Numbered from the stretch's first letter, positions 54,031-63,512 are shown. The stretch: 64,000 nt of DNA from Pedobacter kyonggii (GCF_004310665.1 NZ_SIXF01000011.1:62001-126000), one strand, 5' to 3'. Notes: generated from the sequence alone by a model not told the origin. A program made the numbers and translations.

Positions 54031-54417
54031 TTATTTTGATAAAAGCATGCGAACCCTTTGAGTGATGGCATCCATTTCGAAGGGTTTTTCTATGCAATCA
54101 TCATAATGCGTTTTGTAATAAGTGTTATTATGGATGCCATTTCTCTATGACATGAGTAGGGAAGGGATGGAACCATGTGCCGATAACTTTAATTCTGTAC
54201 ATATGGCCAGTCCGTCGGTCATGCCTAATAAAATATCGATCAAAATGATATCGGGTTGGAAAGCAGCAACCTTGATGTGTAAATCAATCGCGTTGGAAAG
54301 ATTCATCGTCATATATCCTTCAAATTCGAAGATCATCTTTATGGCATCAAGTGTTGCACGGTGATCTTCAATAATTAATATTTTTGGTTGAGATAAGAGA
54401 ACATTTTTTTGTGTCAC
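54031..54417 (-). pseudogene. single-domain response regulator interrupted by an in-frame TAG
   Basis: The ATG at 54417 starts a receiver domain: KILIIEDHRATLDAIK with the acidic pocket Glu17-Asp18, phospho-acceptor Asp61 in DIILIDILLG, and the conserved Ser at the end of PSLLMS. A TAG at 54145-54147 follows immediately. Beyond it the same frame stays open for 37 more codons and still looks like a receiver: DDCIEKPFEMDAITQRVRML, including the conserved Lys-Pro of beta-5. It ends at TAA 54031-54033. The full frame of 128 codons fits a normal receiver. So this is either a recent nonsense mutation, a sequence error or a readthrough case. The upstream orfA-like gene ends 3 bases before it. Confidence 0.75.
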
Positions 54418-54420
54418 TAA

Positions 54421-54738
54421 TTAAGGAAAGCTAAGATTACCAGTACCTCGCTTTTTAAGCAATAACTCAAATATTTTCGAGTCTGTTCTGGTGAGGCTAT
54501 CAAGAGAGTTACGCAGGCTCTGGTTTACCAGACTTAAATTGGTAAACATCGTTCTCAGGTTATCGTTTTCATCTCTCAGCTCTAAAAGCTCATTGGCTAT
54601 ACTCCCAAAATCTCTAATCCAGCTGTCAAAACAGTTTTTATCAATTTCTAATGCGTTATAAATTTCTTCGGGATCTCTGCCGTTGTAAAATTCTTGGATG
54701 CTCTCGATAATTCTGGCAGGGGTGTTATTCGGTTTCAT
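54421..54738 (-). CDS. orphan IS3 OrfA-like DNA-binding protein
   Basis: A 105-residue protein with the layout of an IS3/IS911 OrfA: a helix-turn-helix (ARIIESIQEFYNGRDPEEIY, then NALEIDKNCFDSWIRDFG, where Trp follows the recognition helix), and a leucine-zipper-like coiled coil with ELLELRDENDNLRTMFTNLS and LVNQSLRNSLDSL. No OrfB integrase (DDE) follows; instead a response regulator starts 3 bases after its stop. No terminal inverted repeats were seen. This suggests a domesticated transposase-derived regulator or a relic. It probably binds DNA as a dimer (inference from the family). Confidence 0.65.
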   Translation of the reverse strand: MKPNNTPARIIESIQEFYNGRDPEEIYNALEIDKNCFDSWIRDFGSIANELLELRDENDNLRTMFTNLSLVNQSLRNSLDSLTRTDSKIFELLLKKRGTGNLSFP

Positions 54739-55353
54739 AGTTAGTTTCAGATGCTGTTTGTGCAGAAGCCTAAACCGTCCCCCGTCTAGACCTCCTGCGG
54801 CACAGCAATATTTTAAAATTTTTCATTTATGGATAGGGACAAAGAAATAGAGCGTTTAAAGATCATCAAAAATTTTATCTACGCCGTAATACGCACCAAT
54901 TTTAAATGTTTGGATTTCAGATAGTAAAATAAAATGTAATTGTTATTCGGTTCATTATATATAGTTTTTGACGAATTAGCGTTTTAAATAGACCATGCCG
55001 CCAGGCGTGTAACAAATCATCCCGGAAAAGACCGTTTCTGTCGACATGGTTAAAATATGAGTACAATCCAGATAAAAGGCATTTAAGCCTATTTGATTAA
55101 AAAACGGTATCGCACCTCGTGCACTCTAAGAGTTATATGCAAAGAGGGTGCGGCAGGTTGTTTTTGTAATACGCATTTCTGTGCACAGATATTCAAGTTG
55201 CTGTAATAAAGAAAGTTAAATGGTTTTGATAATTTATTATTGAAATAAGGGAAAAGAAAAAGTTATCTATTTTTGTATATTATTCAGGACAATTTGATGA
55301 GGTCTAACAGCCAGGCGTGCATATCGTTTCGCCATCTTTTCGCCGTTTTTTAG
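54739..55353. other. gap with little coding potential
   Basis: About 615 bases. It contains a short 31-codon ORF (54829-54924) and the repeated word GCCAGGCGTG at about 55001 and 55311. A perfect -7-type octamer TATTTTTG at 55268-55275 lies ahead of the gene remnant. No tRNA or other RNA gene was recognised. Confidence 0.5.
54829..54924 (+). CDS. possible 31-residue ORF
   Basis: ATG to TAG, encoding a basic, Ile/Lys-rich peptide (MDRDKEIERLKIIKNFIYAV then a short tail). It is divergent from the OrfA-like gene. The charged, helical composition looks protein-like but the length makes chance likely. Confidence 0.25.
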   Translation: MDRDKEIERLKIIKNFIYAVIRTNFKCLDFR

Positions 55354-55608
55354 GAATTCTATATTAGGGAAAAAGAAGAAAACATTTCAAGGTCTGACGG
55401 CTTTTATCATGACTATCGCATCGCACTTGAAGATATTATAGTTGAACAGCATATTCTATTGAAAGGACTAAATAAAAAAGAGCAGATTAATGATGAGCTG
55501 ATTAGAGAACAATTAGAGCTGCTGATCTGGAAGAGGAAAAACCTCCCAGGCATTTTGGTCATCGTGATATATAAATACTCTTGTAACTTACTAAAACTGG
55601 CTAGTTGA
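55354..55608 (+). pseudogene. possible gene remnant without a start codon
   Basis: An 84-codon open stretch after a TAG at 55351, without an early ATG, ending at TGA 55606-55608. The part from EKEENISRSDGFYHDYRIAL to KKEQINDELIREQLELLIWK has the amphipathic, charged helix composition of real protein, while the last about 25 residues look non-coding. It may be the tail of a decayed gene. No family was recognised. Confidence 0.35.
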
Positions 55609-55687
55609 TTTTGTGTGTAAAACTTGCAATATCAGCAACTGCAATGATTAAAATATAATTATATATTTGCTAATTAATTTAGTAAGT

Positions 55688-56968
55688 ATGTCGGTAAAGG
55701 TTAATATTACTTCAAAGGGAATACAAAAGGTTCTTAAAAATTATAATGAAAAACAGGCCATTGCGGAGTACATTTGGAATGGTTTTGACGCCAATGCGAA
55801 CACCATACGGGTAGATTATGTAGCCAATTCGCTTGGCCTTTTGGAGCAGTTAACTATTGCTGATAATGGTTATGGAATTAATTTCGATCGTTTACAGCAA
55901 AAATTTGATCCATTTTTTGAATCTGAAAAATCCATTCAGATTGTAGCGCCAAAGCATACCTCGAAAATGCATGGCCGTAATGGAGTAGGGAGGCTTACTT
56001 TTTTTACTTTTGCGCATAATGCCATTTGGCACACCACTTATCAATCAGAACAAGGGTTTCGTTATGGCGAAATACAGATTAGTACTGGTGGTTTAAATAG
56101 CTATAGTCACGATTTTACTGCCGCTCCAAGCAGTTCTGGTGAAACTGGAACAACTGTTTCATTTACTAATCTGAGGATCTGTCAGCAAGATGTAGAAGAA
56201 ACGGTACTTCCTTTTCTGATAAATGAATTCTGTTGGTTTATTGAATTGAACAGGCATAAAAACTATTCGATTATTGTAAATGGCAAAACATTGGATTTTA
56301 GTAGTAATATTAAAACTTTAGAAGAGTTTAATCTTTTTTACCCCGATACAGCAGTTACTTTTAAGATTAAATATGTTCATTGGAAAGAAAACCTGCATAA
56401 GGAACTGTCTAAATATTATTTTTTGGCTGGTGGTGAAGAAATTTATAAAGATTACACCACCCTAAATAAAAAGAGCGACGATTATTTTCATAGTGTTTAT
56501 ATCGATAGTGATTTTTTTCGTGATTTCGATTTTAAGAGTTTCGAAAATGAAGGACAGGTGGTCATATTTGGAGCGGCTAAATCTTCCGCAGAGTACCGAT
56601 TCCTAATTAAAGCGTTAACAGAATACCTTAAAAGTAAACGTAAACCATTTTTAAAAGAATATGCCATTCGCCTGGTTGAAACTTATGAACAGGATGAAAT
56701 ATTTCCGGTTTATGCTACCGAAAAAGAAAAAGAATTAAGGAAGCCAGAGTTGGTTAATTTAATTAAGGCGTTATATGAAGTAGAACCTAAATTGTTTAGT
56801 AGTTTAAATACCGATCAGAAGAAAACTTTTGTGCGCTTGATGGATCTTTTAATGCGCTCTAACCTGCGTGATGAGATTTTTGAAATGTTCAATGGCATGA
56901 TCGAGTTGGAGGCCGAAGAACAGGATGAGCTATTGCAATTGATAAAAGGCTTTGATGAACATGAATAA
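55688..56968 (+). CDS. stand-alone GHKL (Hsp90/MORC-like) ATPase
   Basis: A 426-residue cytoplasmic protein. The ATG at 55688 is preferred over a TTG at 55667. It carries the Bergerat ATP-binding fold: the N box Asn31/Asp34 in EYIWNGFDANANTI, the G1 box Asp59-x-Gly61-x-Gly63 in IADNGYGI, and the G2 box GRNGVG (96-101) followed by RLTFFTFA. After the ATPase domain (about 1-180) come a second alpha/beta region (about 200-300) and a helical, Glu-rich C-terminus (AEEQDELLQLIKGFDEHE). No kinase, topoisomerase or mismatch-repair C-terminal domain was recognised. Relatives of this type occur in bacterial conflict systems and MORC-like groups (family knowledge), but no partner gene is adjacent. Confidence 0.8.
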   Translation: MSVKVNITSKGIQKVLKNYNEKQAIAEYIWNGFDANANTIRVDYVANSLGLLEQLTIADNGYGINFDRLQQKFDPFFESEKSIQIVAPKHTSKMHGRNGVGRLTFFTFAHNAIWHTTYQSEQGFRYGEIQISTGGLNSYSHDFTAAPSSSGETGTTVSFTNLRICQQDVEETVLPFLINEFCWFIELNRHKNYSIIVNGKTLDFSSNIKTLEEFNLFYPDTAVTFKIKYVHWKENLHKELSKYYFLAGGEEIYKDYTTLNKKSDDYFHSVYIDSDFFRDFDFKSFENEGQVVIFGAAKSSAEYRFLIKALTEYLKSKRKPFLKEYAIRLVETYEQDEIFPVYATEKEKELRKPELVNLIKALYEVEPKLFSSLNTDQKKTFVRLMDLLMRSNLRDEIFEMFNGMIELEAEEQDELLQLIKGFDEHE

Positions 56969-57015
56969 TATTCGTATCGCCTTTTAAAAAATACCTTCTT
57001 TAATGTTTTTTTGCC

Positions 57016-57046
57016 TTGGTTAGTCATGATTATTCATAAATCTTTG
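57016..57046 (+). promoter_or_regulatory. candidate promoter for the pxp operon
   Basis: TTG at 57016-57018, a 20-base spacer, and AATCTTTG at 57039-57046, one base off the TAnnTTTG box. The first pxp gene starts 94 bases downstream. Confidence 0.4.
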
Positions 57047-57140
57047 CGATTTTGATATTATATAGTCATTTTTATGCAGCAGTTTAGTTGTTGGGCCCGT
57101 TTTATGAAGATCACTTATTATTAAATCTTACTGTTTTTGT

Positions 57141-57881
57141 ATGAATGAGCAGGTAGGGTATTTTGAAGCAGACATTCCCTTAAAAATTTACGGGTTGAGT
57201 GAAAAATCGGTGACAATAACATTCGGAACGGCAATCGATAACGATTTGCTGGGCCTGATTACTTATTTTAATCAATTGTTGTTGCAAAATCCTTTTTCTG
57301 GTTTAATTACCACAGTTCCGGCTTATACTACATTAACTGTTTTTTTTGATCCGGTAAGTGTGATGTTATCAGATCTTCCTGGTGAAGTATGTTTCGAAAA
57401 GGTATCAGCACATTTAAATAAAATTGCTCAAACCAAAAGAGAAAAAACAAGTAAAATAGCATCTAAACTGATTATTCCTGTATGTTATGGCGGCGATTTC
57501 GGACAGGATCTTTCAACGGTAGCCCGCACAAATAAGCTTAGCGAAACTGAGGTAATTGATATACATACTGTCGGGCAATATATTGTTTTCATGATCGGTT
57601 TTGTGCCAGGTTTCGCCTATATGGGCGGAATGGATATCAGATTATCAACCCCTAGAAAAGAGGTTCCTGATGCTAAAATACCCACCGGATCTGTGGGGAT
57701 CGCAGGCAATCAGACTGGTATTTATCCCATGGAAACACCTGGCGGATGGCAGATTATTGGAAGAACACCATTAAAGATGTTTGATGTAAACCGTTCGCAG
57801 CCATCACTGTTAAAGGGAGGTGATATAGTTACTTTTAAAGCCATTGGTGTAAAGGAATTTAATGCTTATGCTGAAATATGA
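57141..57881 (+). CDS. pxpB: 5-oxoprolinase subunit B
   Basis: A 246-residue subunit of the ATP-dependent 5-oxoprolinase PxpABC, which opens 5-oxoproline (pyroglutamate) to glutamate. The family signature is VPVCYGG-like IPVCYGGDFGQDL (about 110-123), followed by HTVGQYIVFMIGFVPGFAYM and the GSVGIAGNQTGIYPMETPGG stretch. Such proteins were earlier called KipI or allophanate hydrolase subunit 1. The stop overlaps the pxpC start by 4 bases (ATGA), which means translational coupling. Confidence 0.93.
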   Translation: MNEQVGYFEADIPLKIYGLSEKSVTITFGTAIDNDLLGLITYFNQLLLQNPFSGLITTVPAYTTLTVFFDPVSVMLSDLPGEVCFEKVSAHLNKIAQTKREKTSKIASKLIIPVCYGGDFGQDLSTVARTNKLSETEVIDIHTVGQYIVFMIGFVPGFAYMGGMDIRLSTPRKEVPDAKIPTGSVGIAGNQTGIYPMETPGGWQIIGRTPLKMFDVNRSQPSLLKGGDIVTFKAIGVKEFNAYAEI

Positions 57882-58882
57882 GTATGAAAATCAGCATTAT
57901 TAAGCCGGGTTTATTAAGCACCATTCAAGATATGGGGCGATACCGATACCTTTCGCAAGCTGTACCGGTTTCGGGTGCCATGGATGAGCTGGCCCATCGG
58001 TTAGCGAATAAAGCAGTTGGTAACGATGATAATAATGCTACTATTGAGTTTACCTATGCCGATGCTTCATTTAAAACTGAAACGCCTGTTCTAATTTCTT
58101 ATTCTGGCGATGGTGCATTTTTAGTTTACAATAATGAATTAATGCCTGCAGAAAAGCCATTGTTTTTTCCGGCAGGTTCCGTTATAAAGCTGATCCATAA
58201 TGCAATTGGGGTGCGTACCTATTTGGCTATTGCTGGTGGATGGGACGTGCCTGATGTAATGGAAAGTAAAAGTACCTATCTTACTGCTGCTTTTGGGGGC
58301 TTTAAGGGGAGGGCATTGCAAAAGGCAGATGTTTTGGTTAGCGGTACTTTACTTAGCGAAGTATCAAATGGAATATTGAATCATTTGATTGAAAATTCAT
58401 TAACCTATCCAAATTGGCGCATTTCACGCGAAAGCTTACTGCCAGAGAACAGGCAAGCCATTAGAGTTGTACTTGCCAATGAAATCAGCTGGTTTGACGC
58501 GACATCCATTATTTCATTTTTAACCAATTCTTATACCATTGATAGAAGGAGTAATCGTATGGGCTATCATTTGTTGGGAAAGCCATTGGTGAGGAAAGTT
58601 AAAAAGGAATTGCTCAGCACGGCAGTAACACCTGGCGTTATCCAGGTAACCGGAAGTGGCGATTTAGCGATACTCATGGCCGACTGCCAAACAACAGGGG
58701 GTTATCCGCGTATCGCGCACGTTGCAGCGGTCGATTTACCTTTATGTGCCCAGTTAAAACCTGGCGATACTATTCATTTTTCTGAAATTTCGAGAGATGA
58801 GGCAGAAGCGCTTTACCTTGAACGTGAACACGATTTATCATTAATTACCACTGCAATAGGCCTTAAATATATTAAAACATGA
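57878..58882 (+). CDS. pxpC: 5-oxoprolinase subunit C
   Basis: A 334-residue subunit of the same enzyme (earlier KipA, allophanate hydrolase subunit 2 family). It begins with [20 protein letters not shown] and contains the [20 protein letters not shown] motif, the [19 protein letters not shown] segment, the [11 protein letters not shown] stretch and the [20 protein letters not shown] motif. Both ends overlap neighbours by ATGA (pxpB upstream, pxpA downstream). An ATG two codons downstream is an alternative start. Confidence 0.93.
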   Translation: MSMKISIIKPGLLSTIQDMGRYRYLSQAVPVSGAMDELAHRLANKAVGNDDNNATIEFTYADASFKTETPVLISYSGDGAFLVYNNELMPAEKPLFFPAGSVIKLIHNAIGVRTYLAIAGGWDVPDVMESKSTYLTAAFGGFKGRALQKADVLVSGTLLSEVSNGILNHLIENSLTYPNWRISRESLLPENRQAIRVVLANEISWFDATSIISFLTNSYTIDRRSNRMGYHLLGKPLVRKVKKELLSTAVTPGVIQVTGSGDLAILMADCQTTGGYPRIAHVAAVDLPLCAQLKPGDTIHFSEISRDEAEALYLEREHDLSLITTAIGLKYIKT

Positions 58883-59640
58883 AAATGATAGATCTTAATT
58901 GCGACATGGGAGAAGCATTTGGGAATTATACCATGCCCAATGATGAAAAACTGATGGATTATATTTCATCGGCAAATATTGCCTGCGGTTTCCATGCCGG
59001 CGATCCGGCTGTAATGCAGCAAACTGTAGCTTTAGCCTTAAAAAAAGGAGTAGCCATTGGTGCGCACCCTGGTTTGCCCGATCTGCAGGGCTTTGGTCGT
59101 AGAGACATGAAGATTACCCCAAATGAGGCTTATCAGCTTACTTTATATCAGATTGGTGCATTAAGCGGTTTTGTCAAAGCTGCAGGTAGTAAATTACATC
59201 ATGTTAAAACACACGGTGCATTATATAATATGGCTGCAAAGGATACTGTTTTAGCAAAAGCCATTGTACAGGCCGTTTACGATTTCGACCCTGGTCTGAT
59301 CTTATATGCTTTAGCAGGAAGTAAGATGATTGATGAAGCTGAAAAAAAGGGGATTGTAACCGCATCAGAAGTTTTTGCCGATCGTAGTTATCAGGACGAT
59401 GGTTTACTTACCCCTCGGTCAGCAGACAATGCTTTAATTACCAATGAAGAAGATGCCATCAATCAGGTATTGGGATTTGCTTTAAACCAGGAAGTAGATA
59501 GTATAAATGGAAATCGCATTGCGGTTAAAGCTGAAACTGTTTGTTTGCATGGAGATGGCGAACACGCTGTTGCTTTTGCTAAATTAATAGCTGAACGGTT
59601 ACAAAAAGAAGGTATCGTAATTAAAGCCCCAGCAATATGA
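58879..59640 (+). CDS. pxpA: 5-oxoprolinase subunit A
   Basis: A 253-residue LamB/YcsF-family protein, the third subunit of 5-oxoprolinase. The signature [14 protein letters not shown] is at the N-terminus, followed by [15 protein letters not shown], the [16 protein letters not shown] stretch, [14 protein letters not shown], and the C-terminal [10 protein letters not shown]. It overlaps pxpC at its start and the transporter gene at its end by 4 bases each. All three subunits being intact argues that the pathway works. Confidence 0.95.
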   Translation: MKMIDLNCDMGEAFGNYTMPNDEKLMDYISSANIACGFHAGDPAVMQQTVALALKKGVAIGAHPGLPDLQGFGRRDMKITPNEAYQLTLYQIGALSGFVKAAGSKLHHVKTHGALYNMAAKDTVLAKAIVQAVYDFDPGLILYALAGSKMIDEAEKKGIVTASEVFADRSYQDDGLLTPRSADNALITNEEDAINQVLGFALNQEVDSINGNRIAVKAETVCLHGDGEHAVAFAKLIAERLQKEGIVIKAPAI

Positions 59641-60821
59641 AGCCAAAATACAATTGGAGTGTACTTTTAGGGGCGGCTTTTTTAATGGCTTCATCAGCCA
59701 TTGGTCCAGGGTTTTTAACACAAACAGCAGTTTTTACCCAACAGTTAGGCGCAAGTTTTGCGTTTGTGATATTGTTATCCATCATATTAGATGCCATTGC
59801 ACAGTTAAACATCTGGCGGATTATTGCTGTTGCCGATAAACCTGCTCAAGATATAGCCAATAAGGTGTTTCCGGGTTTGGGATACTTTATTTCTTTCCTG
59901 GTTTTTTTAGGTGGTTTGGCTTTTAACATTGGTAATATTGCTGGCGCTGGCTTAGGACTCAATGTATTATTTGGCATTAGTGTAGGACAGGGTGCTGTAA
60001 TAAGCGCAATTATGGCAATAGGTATCTTTATTTACAAAGAAGCTGGCAAGGCAATGGATATTTTTGCCAAAACCATGGGGCTGATTAAAATTGTACTCGC
60101 CTTAATTATCGCCTACACCAGTTCGCCACCATTGGCGGAAGCCGCATTAAGGGCAGTAAACCCTACGCAGTTTAGTTTTACGGCAGTATTAACCATAGTT
60201 GGTGGAACAGTGGGTGGTTATATCACCTTTTCAGGCGCTCACCGTTTATTGGATGCCAGACAAACTGGGGTCCAGAATTTAGGTGCTGTAAATAAAGGTG
60301 CATTAAGTGCCATCGGACTGGCATCTATTATGCGCTTATTGTTGTTTATTGCTGCTTTGGGGGTGGTAAGCAAAGGATTTACTTTAGACCCATCCAATCC
60401 AGCTGCTTCGGTTTTTAAATTGGCCAGCGGCGAAATTGGGTATAAGATTTTTGGTGTAGTAATATGGGCTGCGGGTATTTCTTCTGTTGTGGGCTCTGCG
60501 TACACCTCCATTTCATTTATCAAAAGTTTTCACCCATTGATATTAAAGTTTAACAGGGAGATTATCATTGCCTTTATATCCATCTCATGCATTATTTTTA
60601 TCCTGATCGGTAAACCCGTAAAAATATTGCTTACTGTTGGTGCTATAAATGGTTTTATTTTACCTATTGCACTAGGTATTATGCTTATTGCTGCTTATAA
60701 AACCAAAATTATTGCAAATTATAAACAGCCACTTTGGTTAACGCTAACAGGCTTAGCTGTGGTATTAACCATGGTTTGGATGAGTTACGGAACCATTTTA
60801 CAGATGATTAACGGAGAATAA
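59637..60821 (+). CDS. NRAMP-family-like inner-membrane transporter (YcsG-like)
   Basis: A 394-residue protein with about 11 hydrophobic segments. It resembles the NRAMP fold, with [20 protein letters not shown] in the first helix (the usual metal-binding DPGN is replaced by GPGF) and a sixth-helix-type [18 protein letters not shown]. In Bacillus the homologous ycsG gene also lies beside ycsF/kipI/kipA. The loss of the DPGN metal ligands suggests a substrate other than a divalent metal, perhaps 5-oxoproline or another small molecule (inference). It overlaps pxpA by 4 bases and the M1 peptidase follows 11 bases later. Confidence 0.82.
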   Translation: MKPKYNWSVLLGAAFLMASSAIGPGFLTQTAVFTQQLGASFAFVILLSIILDAIAQLNIWRIIAVADKPAQDIANKVFPGLGYFISFLVFLGGLAFNIGNIAGAGLGLNVLFGISVGQGAVISAIMAIGIFIYKEAGKAMDIFAKTMGLIKIVLALIIAYTSSPPLAEAALRAVNPTQFSFTAVLTIVGGTVGGYITFSGAHRLLDARQTGVQNLGAVNKGALSAIGLASIMRLLLFIAALGVVSKGFTLDPSNPAASVFKLASGEIGYKIFGVVIWAAGISSVVGSAYTSISFIKSFHPLILKFNREIIIAFISISCIIFILIGKPVKILLTVGAINGFILPIALGIMLIAAYKTKIIANYKQPLWLTLTGLAVVLTMVWMSYGTILQMINGE

Positions 60822-60832
60822 ATCTTTATTAC

Positions 60833-63394
60833 ATGACTACAATTACGAAATATCTTTGCCTTTTCTTACTATTAAGCGCTAGCTGTTTTGCACAACAGGT
60901 TACTAATCCCATAACCGTTGAACCTGGAGTTTCTCTTGCATTGGCAAGTTCCAGAAGTGCAGCAATAAGCAATATTCAATATAAGCTTCATTTTACCATT
61001 CCAGCAGAACAAACGGTACCAATTCAATCAACGGAAGATATTGATTTTAAATTAAATAAGTTAATTCATCTGCAAATCGACTTTAAGCAGGATGCAGATC
61101 ATATAAAACGAATATCGGTTAATGGAAAAAGCATACCTATCGATTTTAAAGCCGAACATATCTTAGTAAAGCAGGAGCATTTAAAAGTAGGTGATAACCA
61201 TATCGAGATCGGATTTATTGCGGGTAACGAATCATTAAACCGAAACAAAGACTTTTTGTATGCGCTTTTTGTTCCTGATCATGCCAGAACGGTATTCCCG
61301 TGCTTTGATCAACCCGAGTTAAAAGCTAATTTTTTACTTTCGTTAACCGTTCCAACTGATTGGAAAGTAATGGCTAATGCGGTTAAAAAAGATTCATTTG
61401 TGCAAGGGAGTTCTACCACCTATCATTTCAATAATTCGGATAAACTACCCACTTATTTATTTTCCTTTACTGCAGGCAAATACACCCTGGTAAATAGTGA
61501 AATGAAAAATAATAAAATGGAATTTCTGCACCGTGAAACTGATTCAGCCAAAATTAAGCTCAGTGTAGATTCTGTTTTTGTAGCACATCGCGATGCCATC
61601 GATTTTTTGGAAGACTGGACATCGATAAAATATCCTTTTCAAAAAGTGGGTTTTGTTAGTATTCCAGATTTTCAGTTTGGCGGTATGGAACATCCTGGGG
61701 AGGTACAATATAAAGCATCGGCATTGTTTTTAGATCAGGGTGCAACCAAAGATCAGTTCATTTCGCGTTCTAACTTGATTTCACACGAAACAGCACACAT
61801 GTGGTTTGGCGATCTGGTAACCATGAAATGGTTTAACGATGTTTGGATGAAAGAAGTTTTTGCCAATTTTATGGCCGATAAGGTAACCGAAAAATTAATG
61901 GGCAAGCGTACTTTCGACCTTAAGTTTTTACAAGATCATTATCCGGCAGCTTATGGGGTAGATAGAACACTGGGCGCTAATCCCATTCGCCAGCAATTGG
62001 ATAATTTACAAGAAGCAGGATCAATGTATGGAAATATAATCTACCATAAAGCACCAATTATGATGCGTCAATTGGAATTATTGATGGGAAAGCAGAATTT
62101 TCAGCAGGGTATAAGGGAGTATCTGAAAAAATACAGTTACAGCAATGCTACATGGAATGATTTGATTGCCATTTTAAGTAAATATAGCAAAAGTGATCTC
62201 CATAGTTGGAACAAAGTTTGGGTAAATAAACCTGGCAGACCGGTTTTTAGTTACGATATTAAATACAATGGGCATAAAATAAGCAATTTAAGCTTAAATC
62301 AAAGCGGTGAGATGGGGCAGCAACAGGTATGGCCGCAATCTTTTACGGTTAAGCTGGTTTACCCAACAGAGAGTAAGATTTTGGTTGTAAATGCTAAGCT
62401 TGCTAAGACGGATTTAATTGAAGCAAAAGGCCTTCCAAAACCAAAGTATATTTTATTTAACGCAAACGGTGCAGGCTATGGTCTTTTCCCGATTGATAAA
62501 GAAATGATGGCTAATCTTTATGGACATGCAGACCCGTTAGAACGGGCATCGGCCTATATCAATGCCTACGAAAATATGCTTTCGGGCAAAAGCAATAAAC
62601 CTGATGAACTTTTAGCGGTATTTTTAAAAGGATTAACTGTTGAGAAAAATGAAATGAACCTCAGGTTAATTACGGGATACCTAACCAATATTTACTGGAC
62701 TTTTCTTACTGCTGAAGCACGGAATGCGACGTATGAAAGCATGGAGAAAACAATATGGGATGCAATTGAGCAACAGCAAACACAAAATAACAAGAAGATT
62801 TTGTTCAATGCTTATCAAAATGTATATCTGAGTACGGATGCCGGAAAACGCATGTATAATATCTGGCTCAAACAAACCGCACCAAATGGAATTAAATTAT
62901 TAGAAGATGATTATAGCGCGTTAGCTCTAACTTTGGCACTTAAAACAGATACTGCTAACACGATCTTGAAAGATCAGTTGGCACGGACCAAAAACGAAGA
63001 TCGTAAAAACCGGTTGATTTATTTAATGCCTGCCTTATCTTTAAATGTTAAGGAAAGAGATATTTTTTTTAACGGTTTAAAAGACCGGAAAAACCGCCAG
63101 AAAGAGGCCTGGGTAACTACAGCATTATCTTATTTACATCACCCCATTAGACAAAAAACATCTATTCATTATCTTAAAGAAAGCTTAGATTTGTTATTAG
63201 AAATACAGAAAACAGGGGATATATTTTTTCCGCAATCGTGGTTGGTGGCCATATTTTCGAGTTATAACGATAAAGAAGCAAATGCAGTTGTACAGGATTT
63301 CTTAAAATCACATCCTGCTTACAATCCGAAATTAAAGGATAAAATTTTGCAGACTACAGATAATCTTCGCCGGGCACAGATCATTATGCATTAG
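60833..63394 (+). CDS. exported M1-family metallo-aminopeptidase
   Basis: An 853-residue protein with a Sec signal peptide (LCLFLLLSASCFAQ). The zinc site is HETAH (His318, Glu319, His322) plus Glu341 after 18 residues, with the usual FGDLVTMKWFNDVWMKE wording. The exopeptidase motif is GGMEHPG at 283-289, where the common Asn of G(A/G)MEN is His287. The C-terminal about 350 residues form the helical ERAP1-like domain. The enzyme should trim N-terminal residues from peptides in the periplasm or outside. It starts 11 bases after the transporter, so it is probably co-transcribed with the oxoprolinase genes. Confidence 0.93.
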   Translation: MTTITKYLCLFLLLSASCFAQQVTNPITVEPGVSLALASSRSAAISNIQYKLHFTIPAEQTVPIQSTEDIDFKLNKLIHLQIDFKQDADHIKRISVNGKSIPIDFKAEHILVKQEHLKVGDNHIEIGFIAGNESLNRNKDFLYALFVPDHARTVFPCFDQPELKANFLLSLTVPTDWKVMANAVKKDSFVQGSSTTYHFNNSDKLPTYLFSFTAGKYTLVNSEMKNNKMEFLHRETDSAKIKLSVDSVFVAHRDAIDFLEDWTSIKYPFQKVGFVSIPDFQFGGMEHPGEVQYKASALFLDQGATKDQFISRSNLISHETAHMWFGDLVTMKWFNDVWMKEVFANFMADKVTEKLMGKRTFDLKFLQDHYPAAYGVDRTLGANPIRQQLDNLQEAGSMYGNIIYHKAPIMMRQLELLMGKQNFQQGIREYLKKYSYSNATWNDLIAILSKYSKSDLHSWNKVWVNKPGRPVFSYDIKYNGHKISNLSLNQSGEMGQQQVWPQSFTVKLVYPTESKILVVNAKLAKTDLIEAKGLPKPKYILFNANGAGYGLFPIDKEMMANLYGHADPLERASAYINAYENMLSGKSNKPDELLAVFLKGLTVEKNEMNLRLITGYLTNIYWTFLTAEARNATYESMEKTIWDAIEQQQTQNNKKILFNAYQNVYLSTDAGKRMYNIWLKQTAPNGIKLLEDDYSALALTLALKTDTANTILKDQLARTKNEDRKNRLIYLMPALSLNVKERDIFFNGLKDRKNRQKEAWVTTALSYLHHPIRQKTSIHYLKESLDLLLEIQKTGDIFFPQSWLVAIFSSYNDKEANAVVQDFLKSHPAYNPKLKDKILQTTDNLRRAQIIMH

Positions 63395-63441
63395 CACCTA
63401 ATGTAAATAAGTTTGTTACATAGGGGTTTAAGAAGAATTTA

Positions 63442-63449
63442 TACTTTTG
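63442..63449 (+). promoter_or_regulatory. -7-type octamer (TACTTTTG)
   Basis: An exact TAnnTTTG box 48 bases after the aminopeptidase stop. A TTTG at 63412-63415 is 26 bases upstream, longer than the usual spacer. It lies 24 bases ahead of a strong terminator, so a short RNA could be made; see findings. Confidence 0.3.
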
Positions 63450-63472
63450 TCGCGAGAGCGTTAATTTAGATT

Positions 63473-63512
63473 GAAAGGGGTAAACATGAATTTGTTTGCC
63501 CTTTTCTTTTTT
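63473..63512 (+). terminator. rho-independent terminator
   Basis: GAAAGGGGTAAAC at 63473-63485 pairs with GTTTGCCCTTTTC at 63494-63506 (13 pairs, two of them G-T), an 8-base loop, then six T. It lies 78 bases after the aminopeptidase stop and is the likely end of the pxp-M1 transcript. Confidence 0.85.

Noticed and set aside
54421-54738. Complete IS3 insertion sequence
   Set aside because: No OrfB integrase, no terminal inverted repeats and no target duplication were found around the OrfA-like gene.
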